From Romanomermis culicivorax (lineage: Eukaryota > Nematoda > Enoplea > Mermithida > Mermithidae): a stretch of DNA of 64,000 nt. The stretch is taken from contig CAWUHX010000136.1 in the NCBI GenBank assembly GCA_963922205.1, positions 62,001 through 126,000 on the forward strand. Direction: 5' to 3'. Every line of letters starts with the position of its first letter. The first letter of the stretch is position 1. The notes beneath the pieces were generated by a model, which saw nothing but the letters and a program-made list of their open reading frames with translations, searched no databases and was not told the DNA's origin. Shown here piece after piece: positions 11,201-19,945 of this stretch. A program made the position numbers and the translations under genes.

Positions 11201-12025
11201 GATCGGGCCTCTGATTTCACATCAGAACTTTTCACAGAAATCACAAGATTATGCAGTACCAGAAAGGTACATACGACCCCCTACCACCCTTGTGCCAATG
11301 GTGAGGTCGAAAGAGGGAACCAAACCCTCGTCACACGTCTGCGAATGTTCGTCGATGATCGTCACGACGATTGGGATGATTACATCCCTTTTTCAGTCTT
11401 CGCCATAAACACTCATGTGAATAAAACGACGGGTTTCTCACCCTTCGAATTAATTTATGGCAGGAAGCCCCGATTGCCCTCAGAAACCCTTTTCCCGAGG
11501 TCTCCTTATCAGGTTGACCCAGACGATTACTTAACAAGGGTAAAAACTTATCTTTCGTCCGCATTTGACAAAGTGAACAGAGCAACCAACGAAGCCCAAT
11601 CGAATTACACTGCTCAATACAATAAGAACGCCAACGACACCCAGTATGAAGTTGGAGGCTACGTTCTTCGGAAAACACATACAATGAAACGGCTAGAATG
11701 TCCAAAATTCATAACCAAACAACATGGACCATTTAAAATCGTTGGTATTTCATATCCAAATATCCTTCTAGAAAATGAAAAGGGTAAGCAATTCAGGATC
11801 CATGACAACGAAACAGTACCCTTTCACTCAAGGGTCGCATATCAAGAAAATGGACCCTCAATGCCGAATTGTTCAATTATCTCGACTCGTCCATCAATCA
11901 ACAGTTCAAAATCGGCTGGCAACAAATGGCGCCATTTATACAGCCGATTCGCATCCAAAAATCGACGCCTGGACTGCGAACGAGGACGTCCGCTTTTTAA
12001 AGGACGGGAATGTCACGAGGAGTGA
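8288..12025 (+). CDS. pol: Pol polyprotein: protease, RT, RNase H, integrase
   Basis: 1245 codons open from directly after the TAG at 8285; the first Met is codon 18, so expression probably needs readthrough or splicing. Order: aspartic protease with VDCGAT (Asp32; Cys in place of the usual Thr/Ser), reverse transcriptase with VYLDDVLVF (Tyr459-Asp461-Asp462), RNase H (LQTDASLLGIGAVL and later HTDHTAV), H2C2 zinc region, and an integrase core with Asp912 (GLDCIGPI), Asp972 (HCDRASDF) and Glu1008 (NGEVER), a D-35-E spacing. A GPY/F-like motif (HGPFKIV) follows. Gene order and motifs place it in Ty3/gypsy (Metaviridae). The last four codons and the stop lie inside the 3' LTR. All catalytic residues are present, so it may be active. 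Confidence 0.95.
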   Translation: MNNATHVSSENRRTPHIMIRVNKNVTANAMVDCGATFTLVDKRIIDQLGDIKIEPTNMTPIAANNMSIHVLGAVYLTIEVGAINETVTALVQENCAADLLLGSNFLFRFKQWAINNEKSYVKLENEIVPCTGVKYHSLRHRGGIYMNERVILTPRSVTEFSVPVSNLYRNETMVQFSPEPNVAEKLHVCFAATVSPVIDHNLRVSVMNPLNSEVTLYPNMCIGSVICYVATRKEAYNGNLDGSVKEKPIKEWLNQTVDLSGSDLTDTEKQLLLDLLAKYPNLYAKTKADVGRTTLVEHSIETQGSTPVKRPLFRTAPKEKALIEEEIRKLENSGIISKSSSPWCTNTVLVKKKDGGFRLCIDFRGLNNVTKKDTYPLPRIDDIFDALRGMRYFTTLDQMNAYYSIPIADQDREKTVFNCSSGQYHFNYLPFGLCNAPATFQRLMDVLLSGLQWSNCLVYLDDVLVFARTHAEMLARLDVVLSRMDNAGLKLKLQKCKFSQIKVHYLGHIISEKGIAPDPGKVEAVSQLPAPTNVMEVKSFLGLPSYYRRFIKGCSMLASPLTRLLKKDTPFAWGTEQQAAFDALKTCLISAPLLAHPDFSKAFILQTDASLLGIGAVLSQIGDDMLEHPIAFASRGLKPAEKNYPITELEALAVVEFVKYFRAYLFQQEVIVHTDHTAVKAVLNKENPSPRIARWGLALSGFQLDIRPRRGVANRNADAVSRFPDPKSEPTFDIDTLETRPETNVVRTDLENMERKGSINIIQAPIQGLENEAIDAEELAKNFAEFQLIDTDTCKLLTDLRNGNSELIKYYCEENGLLYRLSNGKKQLYIPKALRHEVMRTHHDSKFAGHFAFEKTLHSIADRYYWPRMHNDIKSYCETCSKCQMNKPVRHRIKAKMVPIFSSEPFERVGLDCIGPITPSINGNLHIVVFVDYFTKYMEAFPVPNITAKTIASVFVNQIVCKHGAPKIIHCDRASDFTSELFTEITRLCSTRKVHTTPYHPCANGEVERGNQTLVTRLRMFVDDRHDDWDDYIPFSVFAINTHVNKTTGFSPFELIYGRKPRLPSETLFPRSPYQVDPDDYLTRVKTYLSSAFDKVNRATNEAQSNYTAQYNKNANDTQYEVGGYVLRKTHTMKRLECPKFITKQHGPFKIVGISYPNILLENEKGKQFRIHDNETVPFHSRVAYQENGPSMPNCSIISTRPSINSSKSAGNKWRHLYSRFASKNRRLDCERGRPLFKGRECHEE
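11999..12010 (+). other. Polypurine tract
   Basis: AAAGGACGGGAA lies directly before the 3' LTR, the expected plus-strand primer position for a retroelement. Confidence 0.75.
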
Positions 12026-12799
12026 CAAAAATGTAAAGTTATGTACTGTATATTTTCTGAAAATTCTTCCTCCAAAAAATTCCGGTTAAAACCTGTTTTT
12101 GTACAGTTATTTTTCGTTGGTTAGAATTACGAGTTTTATGCACTCAAGCACTTTTTATTGTAATTATGCACACCTCAACGAAAATGGTGGCAACGACTCA
12201 AAAACACTAATTAGGAACTCTCGCGTAATTATGCACTTCAACGAAAATGGTGGCGACATCTAAAAACACTAATTACGGACATTTGCATAACAGGGCTAAT
12301 TGTGGCGCCCTGTAGATTTCAGAACCTACAGTAACTCAAGTATGGTCCGCGCCGACCACTGTAGGTGTTTTTCATGTCTGAAATGCGGGTCAAGTGGGTC
12401 TGAGACGAAGAAGAAGACCCTGTTTTTGGAAAAGATGACCAGTCTTGGTTTTTCGCAGCAACCTGAATAGTTGGATCCCGCGCCGGATTCCATCGGTTAT
12501 TCTTCGTTACGCGAGTCTTTGGCTTTTACGTCCACCTCAGCAGTTGAATCCCGCGCCGGATTCTGTCAGTAATTGTGCCTTACGAGATTCGTCCCGCGAC
12601 TAGACCGTTATTTTGTTTGTGTATTTTCGCGCCGAGTTTTACGTAGTGTAATTCCGCACCCGTTTTACATTTGTGTTTTGCACGGATTTTACATTTCGTG
12701 TCGAACCAACGTTTGTACGAAGGTTGTAAGTTGTAAATTAGTAAAGTCAAAACCCAACTTGCTTAGGTACACATCGACCAGTTACAGTAGCCGCTGACA
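12011..12799 (+). repeat. 3' LTR
   Basis: Same length as the 5' LTR, with about nine single-base differences seen by eye (for example GTTCGTT/GTTGGTT near the start and GACTGGACC/GACTAGACC). It is followed by the target duplication TAAG and then by the interrupted old integrase. Confidence 0.93.
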
Positions 12800-12803
12800 T
12801 AAG

Positions 12804-13085
12804 CAAAGACTGCATAGGGTAGGGATCATTCGAAATTATTGGGGTCTTCCACAGTATGCCATTTAAGTTGAGAGATTAACATTTGATTGAACCTCTCAAC
12901 CCTTCCAGCCCACTGAGGGTAATAGGCAGTAGTTTGAACTTTTCTAATTTTAACTAGCTCACAAACGTCTTGCATGAGTTTTGAGGTGAAACAGCTACCT
13001 TGATCAGAGAGCAGAAATTGAGGAGTTCCGTGTTGCAGAACGACTTTGTTGACAAAACGTTCCACTATAATAGAGGCCTTCTGAT
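12804..13085 (-). pseudogene. Old gypsy-like element: integrase core fragment
   Basis: The minus strand encodes the middle of an integrase core: LLSDQGSCFTSKLM (second catalytic Asp) and WAGRVERFNQML (catalytic Glu). A TGA stands where a Trp is expected just before SLPYAVFA, so the frame is dead. At 12803 it is cut by the LTR retrotransposon and resumes at 3605. At 13085 it is cut by the G-rich element and resumes at 13511. Confidence 0.85.
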
Positions 13086-13503
13086 CATACATGTAAGGGA
13101 GCTCCAAGGTCTAGGGGGGGGTTGGAGCACTTTTTTGTGGCGGGGGGTCAGTAATTCCCAAAATTTTGGGGGGAAGGGGTCCCTGAAGGGAAAAAACTCG
13201 ATTTTTTCCATGAAAAATGTCCGAAAAACGGTTTAAAAAGTAGTAATTTTTGTCTAAAAAATGATCAAATATGTACTTATGGCGCGAAGCGCCGAGAAAA
13301 TTGACGTTTTTAACCATTTTTTGTTCAAAAATTGACATTTTTCAGTATTTTTCCGACTAAAACTATGGGGGTTCCTAGGGCTACCATATGGCTAGCCATA
13401 GGATTGGAAAATCCTGGGGGGGAGGGGGGTCGCCCAATGGCTAGCCATATGGTCGACATTTCTTGGGGGGTTCCCATAGCACTTCCCCCCAATTACATGT
13501 ATG
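13086..13503. mobile_element. 418-bp G-rich foldback/MITE with 8-bp target duplication
   Basis: The left end CATACATGTAAGG is matched by the inverted right end (CATACATGTAATT on the other strand). The flanks are the exact 8-bp duplication CTTCTGAT (13078-13085 and 13504-13511), and removing the insert restores the integrase reading frame. The interior has G/C runs and palindromes such as GCTAGCCATATGGCTAGCC-like blocks. No coding capacity is seen. Eight-base duplications fit hAT-type mobilisation in trans. Relatives with CATACCTGTA ends lie at 35391-35819, 41737-41916, 42746-42944 and near 43150. Confidence 0.85.
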
Positions 13504-14812
13504 CTTCTGATCAGGGATTAGGTGAGCCTTTACCCACTTAGTGAAATAGTCTTGGAAAACAATGACCTAAGATCTGTGATCACCTACAGGGTAAATATTA
13601 AGGATATCAGTAGCCACTATCTCGAAAGGATGTGTCAGTTTAATAGGAATCAGAGGTCCAGGAGTAGGCAGTTCAGCAGTAGTTAACTGACAGATTTTAG
13701 AAGTTTTAATCCAAGCTGGCATGGCGTCTTCCATTCTGGGCCACCAGAAGTGAAGCTTTTATGGCATCAAGCATATGATTGTGCCCTTGATGGTTCATAA
13801 TTTTTGCACCATAGAATTGGTGAATAACGGTATAGACAAGTGCTGTAGGGACAAGGAGTTGTCTCAGTGCTCTAGACTGTCGGTAGAGTATACCATCTTC
13901 AATGAAAAATCAGGTAGGAGACTTAAGAGGATTATAAGAGTTAAGAACAGAGATAATTTTAATCAAAACAGGATCCTCATTTTGGAGTCTAGTGATTTCA
14001 GCTGGTGAAGCAATAGAAGGTTGTTCTACTGCCGGTAACTGAAAATTATCTTTTAACAAAGCTTGAGGATTGGATAACAGTAGTTTGAGGAGTGTCAGAG
14101 GTCTTAACCATAGAGCCAGTAACCACCTCTATGATAGGAATATCTAACTCAATAGCAGTAATTAAAACAGTGTCTGTCACTGTGATAGACGAACAGATTT
14201 TGCTAGAAGAAGTTTGAGGTTGTTCAGAAGAGTGAAATTCAGATCTAAAGATTTCAGAAGCAAGTTGTTCAGTCTGAGGGATAGGAGCTTTGCAAGATAA
14301 ATAATCTGTGCAAGCATTATCCTTTCCTTTGACATACTCTACCTTATAGTCCTAGTCCTGTAAGCTAATTGCAAAGCATTGCAGTCTAGCATTCCTATGT
14401 TTCTCATCTTTTAACTATTGTAAAGGTTAATGGCCAGTCGGCACTATGACACATTGTCCGTAAACATAATGTTGGTACTTTCAAAAACTGTAAACAATTA
14501 CAAGACATTTCCTTTCAGTAGTACTGTAGCGAGTTTCAGCATCGGTTAAGACATGGCTATTATAAGTGATTATCCACTTATCATCAAAAAATTCTTGGTA
14601 CAAAACTGCACCTACTGCTGTGGTACTGGGGTCTGTTTGGATGATAAATTGAACTTTACCATCATAAACAGGGTAATGCAGCAAAGGAGTAAATGTGAGA
14701 GCAGTTTTAATACCATCAAATGCATGTCTTTGCATCAACTTTTTGGTTCTCGGAAATTGGTAATTGCAAATAGCTTTTACCTTATCTAAATCAGCGGAGA
14801 TGCTGTCTAATT
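13504..14812 (-). pseudogene. Old gypsy-like element: RNase H to integrase N-terminus, degenerate
   Basis: Reading leftward (minus strand) from 14738: an RNase H region with IIQTDPSTTAVGAVL and YSTTERKCLVIVY, a spacer, an H2C2-like zinc finger remnant ([14 protein letters not shown] near 13770), then the start of the integrase core ([18 protein letters not shown], then FQDYFTKWVKA). Several frameshifts and stops break it. It joins the fragment at 12804-13085 across the G-rich insertion. Confidence 0.75.
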
Positions 14813-15826
14813 TCAGAAGGGGACCAAGAAATTTGATCTTAGGAGGAAGAAATTCAACTTATCAGGTCTAAGAGTGAGATTAGCATCTCTGAGCACTTTG
14901 AAGATCATCTGAATGTGTTCGAGATGCTCTTGGAAAGTTTTCCAGAAAAAGATAATATCATCTATGTCGACTAGGCAGATTTTCCAGATATAAGGATGAA
15001 GAATTATTTCCATTAGATGTTGAAATTCTGCAGGAGCATTTTTCAAGCCAAAGGGTAATACCTTGAACTGAAAAAGTCCTTCCTGGCAGATGAAAGTAAT
15101 TTTGTCAGGAGATTCAGAGTCAAGAGGTACTTTCCAGTAGCCTGCTTTCAGATCCAGAGTTGTGAAAAACTTTGCATTTCCCATTACATCTTGATAATCA
15201 TCAATTCTAGGAATTGGAAAATGATCACTAGGTCTAACTTCATCAATGCCCCGATAGTCAACTACCAGGCACCAAGGACCATCCTTCTTCACTAGGAAAA
15301 GATGAGCAGCCGAAGAGGACTGTAAAGGTTCAATCAAGTCTTTATCGAGCATTTCCTGAATGTGAGACGTAACTACAGGATGTTGTTCAATGGGAGCACG
15401 ATAGTTGTCTCTAGTGATTGGTTGAGCATCACCAGTATCCATGTTCATTGTGAGCTCATGAGTAAAGGTAGGAGGATCACCAGGTAAGCTGAAAACATCC
15501 CGATACCTTTTGAGTATCTTAATGGCTTCAGTCTTCTGAGTGGGCAAGACAGAGGTATTTTGAGTCATTTTTTGAAGAGCTAAGTGAAGTTTTTGAGAAT
15601 CAGAAGTGTTAGGTAAAGCATGATTTAATGCAGCAGGTTGGTGATTGGCTGGACCACGCTCTGATGCAGCTACAGCAACAGGAGAAAGAGTATCTTGTGA
15701 GCCAGTATGCGACTTTTCCAGAGAGTGCTTTACAACAGCAACTACTTGGTTAGGGCTGAGCTTAAGACAGTTACCAGAATTATTGACAAACAGAAGTAAA
15801 CAGGTTCCATTACAGATATTAATCAC
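14813..15826 (-). pseudogene. Old gypsy-like element: reverse transcriptase
   Basis: A 337-codon open stretch encodes a typical gypsy RT: VVDYRGIDEV, PIPRIDDYQDVM, FTTLDLKAGYWKVPL, LPFGLKNAPAEFQ. The catalytic YxDD box reads VDIDDIIFF, so the Tyr is changed to Asp, and the domain runs into a frame break near 14813. With the other lesions this makes it inactive. It is upstream of RNase H and downstream of the protease of the same old element. The RT at 63373 is a relative. Confidence 0.85.
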
Positions 15827-16234
15827 CGAAGTTTCTACAGGAAATTCTTCGCTGTTAGAAGTGTTATGTACGGGTTGAACTATTAAATCAGGTATGGACG
15901 TGTCAGTTTGTGGAAAAACATGACCACTAATCCAATGTTGAGAATAAGGTTGAATCTTAACAGTAGCAGCAGCAACAATAAAGATAGGTTTGGCAAGTTC
16001 AGCGACAACTAGATTGTTGGGATCAACAACTGTGGAAGTATCGGTTTGAACAGGTTGATCAGAGGATTCAGCCTCAATCTCTTCGACTTGCTCATCACTT
16101 CCAGAGGATTGATAGTTTGAAGATTGGGTGTGAATTGGAATTTCTTCTAGAATAGGTCCTTCAAGACTGGTGAGAGTTGAAATTATTTCAGGTGACTTAG
16201 GCAGATGTCTAGGAATTATGGTAAGAGGTTGCCA

Positions 16235-16643
16235 TTAATTGGCTATCTCAATGTATCCTTGATTAAAGTTCAGAATGGCTTGGACATCAGGATGAGCCAG
16301 ATACTCAGTATCAATGATGCACTGGTCCCCAGTGTCATCATCCAGAATGACACATTTGACAAGATGTTGACTGAAGTTAGATTCCATGGTATCCATGGTA
16401 AAGAGAACCGGACCATAGGTCTTTACCACTGCTCCATCTGCGACATGTATGTGGCCACAGACAAGTAGAAGGGTATCAATCTTCTCAAAAGCTCTTCTAA
16501 CAAGACCAGATGATAATACAGAACACTGAGCACCTGTATTGATGAGAGCATTTGCAGATAAGCATCCAATTTTGATAGGAATCAGGAAGGCATTAGTAGG
16601 TAGATAGTTTTTTACATAATTATCAGAAACAGGAGTGCAGTTA
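16235..16643 (-). pseudogene. Old gypsy-like element: aspartic protease region
   Basis: The minus strand encodes a retropepsin-like domain: ALINTGAQCSVLSSGL, followed by HVADGAV and later CIIDTEYL. The catalytic Asp of the expected DTGA is replaced by Asn (INTGAQ), which should abolish activity. The frame continues upstream across the hAT insertion into 18735-19234. The spacer 15827-16234 is the minus-strand linker to RT, rich in Ser/Thr and broken. Confidence 0.75.
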
Positions 16644-16651
16644 CTTATATG

Positions 16652-18734
16652 TAGAGACCCAATTTTTATACACTGCATATATTTTTTTATTACGATTTTT
16701 GAACTCTCTGTTGTCAGAAACATCGGAAAAACATGTTTTCGAGCCATATTGGGGGGTTTTGTTAGCATATATTTGCCTATATTTCAGCTATTTAGCATAT
16801 ATTTGCATATATTTAGTGATTTTCTCGTTTGAGCATATATTTTACAGTTTTTGACGAGGTTTTTTAACAATAATTCTTATTATAGCATTATATTTCATCA
16901 TAAAATGTCAAAAATTGGTGCACTGAAGTTGCATGAATGGACTAAAGTGTACAAATCTGAACATATTGTCACAGATGGCACAATTTTAAAGTGTGAATTA
17001 TGCGATTATGTTCTGAGTGTAACGCAAAAGCAACAGAAGAATGTTATTGTTCAACACTTGAAAACAGCGAAGCATACTGGACTTGTTGCTAATTGTACAG
17101 CCAGTAAGCAATCATTTCTCATGGACGCTTTGAAAAAGTCCGAATCGGCGAGGTCGGCGACGAAAGAATTCGAATTAGAACTAACACAAGCTTTTGTACA
17201 ATCTGGCATTCCTCTACACAAAATCAATTGTACGGCTCTGAAAGGTTTTTTAGAAAAATATACGATGCATCACATTCTGGACGAAAGCACGCTAGGAAAA
17301 AATTATGTTAAAGTATGTACCATGTGTTTGTTAAATTAATCAATGAATTATTTTTCTTGTTAGAACTGAATTTTCTTGTCAGCCGATATACAAAGGGACT
17401 ATAGTGAAGATAAAATCTATCATTGGTGACAGCAATGTGTGTTTTATTTCGGACGAAACTACTGATGTTAAGCAATGTGCCATTTTGAATATTTTGGTCG
17501 CTCCGGTGGCTGGAAAGCCTGTAAAACCAAAAACAAAACTCTTGAAGGTGAATTTCCACTTTGAGCTGCTGGATTGCATGAATCTTTTGAAAAAGTGCTT
17601 CTTATTAATCAGATGTATGAGCTGGAGAAGACCAATAATACGAAAGTTATGCGTAGCTTCAATGATGCATGTGCCTTTCTTTGGGAAGGAAAAATTGAAT
17701 ACGAAAGGGTACGAAAATGAACTTTTCAAAAGGTTTCTAATATATACATGTACAATTCTTTCAGGTTTTATTGGTTGTGACTGACCAAGCAGCATACATG
17801 CTACTTGCATTTTCGAATTTGAAAGCCATGTTCACAAAACTTAACCATGTGTCGTGCCTTGCTCACTGTTTGCACCATATTTGCAAAGCTGTATGTGAGG
17901 AATATTCAATTGCCAACAAATTTATCAGAAATATGCGCAAAATAATGTTGAAAACACTGGCCAGAATTCAAGTTTTTAAAGATACAAAAAATGGTGCAAC
18001 AAACGCATACTAATTTCTAAAATTCACAATTAACCTTCTGTTCCTTAAAATTTATAGGCTTAGCTCTGCCTCCGGATGCTATCCCCACCCCCTGGGGGTC
18101 GTGGATCAATTGCGGCATTTACTACTGTAAAAACTACGGCAACATCAAAAATTTTCTCGATGCTTTACAAGATGACGCGACGACTGTGCACAGAGCTAAG
18201 GCGTTAATTGATAACGAATCATTGAAAGATGAACTTTTCAACATTGCAACATATGAGTTTTTGCCAACTGCTATTGAAAAACTGGAAATGCAGGGGCTGG
18301 CTAAAGAGAAACAGGGGAAAATCGTTACGGATGCGTTGCAATGCATGGACGGCTTTGCAAAAGAAAAGTTGTTGGCCAGTTTGAATAGAAATCCGGATGT
18401 TAAAGCATTTGTTGAGAATAAGGATCCTGAATTTCGTTTACAGACGGCATATGCTCCTTTGGTGTCAGTTGATGTAGAACGTTCATTTTCTTTGTACAAA
18501 TCTATTCTGTCGGACCGTCGTCAAAATCTCACATTAGATAACATAGAAATGTTGAACGTACTGACGTTCAATGAGTTTTTGTTTGCCTGAAGATGTTACA
18601 TGGAGTAATGAATTTTGTTATGCGAGCCTACAATTTTTCCATTATGGCATATAATTTAGCCTCTATTTTGGGTATTTTTAGCCTATATTAGCATATATTT
18701 CAGCATTTTTTAGCATATAAAAATCCGGCATCTA
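16652..18734 (+). mobile_element. hAT-superfamily DNA transposon, nearly complete
   Basis: It is bounded by the exact 8-bp duplication CTTATATG (16644-16651 and 18735-18742). The imperfect 19-bp terminal inverted repeats are TAGAGACCCAATTTTTATA and, for the right end on the other strand, TAGATGCCGGATTTTTATA (15 of 19 alike). TAGAG fits the hAT end consensus. Subterminal GCATATATTT-type motifs recur at both ends, as expected for transposase-binding sites. It interrupts the gag-protease region of the old gypsy element and carries one transposase gene. Confidence 0.92.
16905..18590 (+). CDS. hAT transposase, split by introns, one frame break
   Basis: Exon 1 (16905-17312) starts at ATG and holds a BED-type zinc finger (CELCDYVLSV, then HLKTAKHT). 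An intron with acceptor TTTTCTTGTCAG leads to an exon at about 17383 with SDETTDVKQC, the region of the first catalytic Asp. The frame shifts between about 17550 and 17590, then continues as YELEKTNNTKVMRSFNDAC. A further intron (about 17710-17765) leads to VVTDQAAYM and CLAHCLHH. A last exon from 18058 carries WGSWINCGIYYC and the hAT C-terminal dimerisation region (VSVDVERSFSLYKSILSDRR). I cannot tell whether the frame change is a small intron or a lesion. Confidence 0.75.
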
Positions 18735-19420
18735 CTTATATGACATATTGCTGGGTATGCGATCCGGGGATCATTCCCTGAGATGTCTTCCACATCCCAA
18801 CTAATAATACCAGGAGAGAACAGAGTGGCATTTGCAGAATTATTAGACTTAGAATCAGTTTGAACCATATTCACAGAAGGTGGTTGAGAAACTGATTCAA
18901 ATTGTTGAGTAGGTTCAGTAGTACTAGGAGTCAGAGTTTGAGGAGCAGGTAGTGCAAGAGGAGTAGAGGTTGTCTCAGTAAAATGCCTATTATTAGCAGA
19001 AAACTCAGCCCAAGGGTTTGCCGGAGCAGCCCTGTTGAGATAACTGTGGTACTCAATAGGAAAATTAGCAGAATCATAGTGAGGAGCAGAAGTGACAACG
19101 TTACAAACATCAGCATCGCTGTTAGCATATCTGTTAAAATATGAATCATGACTGCCACGACAATAAGAGTTTCCTCTATTACTGTAGCTGCCTCTTGTTT
19201 CTCGAATTGGGGTTGATGCGAACATTGTTACCAAAGTTTGGATTGTAACGGTGTTGATACTTATTATCAGTATAAGGGACTATTCGACAATCAGAAGAAG
19301 GTTGAGTTTGAAGATTAACACGCTTTAGCTATTTGCAGTCTGCAGTGTTGTGTCTGTTGCTTTTATGAGCTTCACACACACCAACGACCAGTGGACTGCA
19401 CTGGAATATAAACAAATTAT
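18735..19420 (-). pseudogene. Old gypsy-like element: gag C-terminal part
   Basis: The minus strand from about 19400 encodes a zinc-knuckle-like segment (CEAHKSNRHNTADC), a stop, then a long Ser/Asn/Thr-rich linker ending GNDPRIAYPAICH. This joins in frame with SNCTPVSDNY on the other side of the hAT insertion. The 5' part of the gag is missing; the boundary is near 19420. Confidence 0.6.
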
Positions 19421-19528
19421 TGAATAATAAAAATCCGGCGCTGAGCGCCGAAAAAATTTCACTATTTTCCATTTTATAACGCAAATTTAATTTGGGAATT
19501 GTGATGTATAAGCACTATTTTTTCCTTG

Positions 19529-19945
19529 AAGATTTTTTCCACATGAGAACTGAACCCAAAATTTTTTCCTCATTTTCCCAAAATTTTCCTCATTTTTAAA
19601 AACGTTTATAATGTGGCTATGGATGCTTTTTTATGCATTTTAGGAGCATACCCAAGCATTCTGTTGTATTTGATGTCAGAAACCTGCAAAAATGAGGAAA
19701 AAATTGAGAAAATTCCGGTTATGTTAGTCAAAATGAGCTCATGAAGAATATATTGGTATTGTACAGGAGCGGGTGAAGCATGCTGACCTAGAGTTCTCAG
19801 GAATTTATCCGCTATTAACATTTCTGTGGTTCCGACTAGAATCATCCAATTTTATTTAGTTCTTGGTCCAGCGTGGAGCGCCAATAAAATTTCTGGATTT
19901 TCGCTTTCTAAAACTATTGAAAATGAACCTTCACGATCATACCCG
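19529..19945 (+). repeat. Dispersed repeat, copy 2 (pairs with 1415-1790)
   Basis: Same block order as 1415-1790, with an extra ~30 bp after ATAATGTGGCTATGGA. It runs into a short G-rich foldback remnant (GATCTGACCAGTTGGAGG at about 19955). Confidence 0.65.

Larger units (their letters stand above)
3606..12799 (+). mobile_element. Young LTR retrotransposon, gag / env-like / pol order
   Basis: Two 789-bp LTRs begin TGTCAC and end CTGACA, so they carry TGTCA/TGACA inverted ends. They flank a primer-binding-site-like TGGTGACC and a purine tract. The 4-bp flank TAAG (3602-3605) is repeated at 12800-12803, giving a target-site duplication. The insertion cuts the integrase of an older minus-strand element. 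Internal order is gag, an envelope-like ORF, then protease-RT-RNaseH-integrase. By eye the LTRs differ at about nine positions (~99% identity), so the insertion is recent. Gag and pol are open; the envelope frame carries one stop. Confidence 0.95.
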
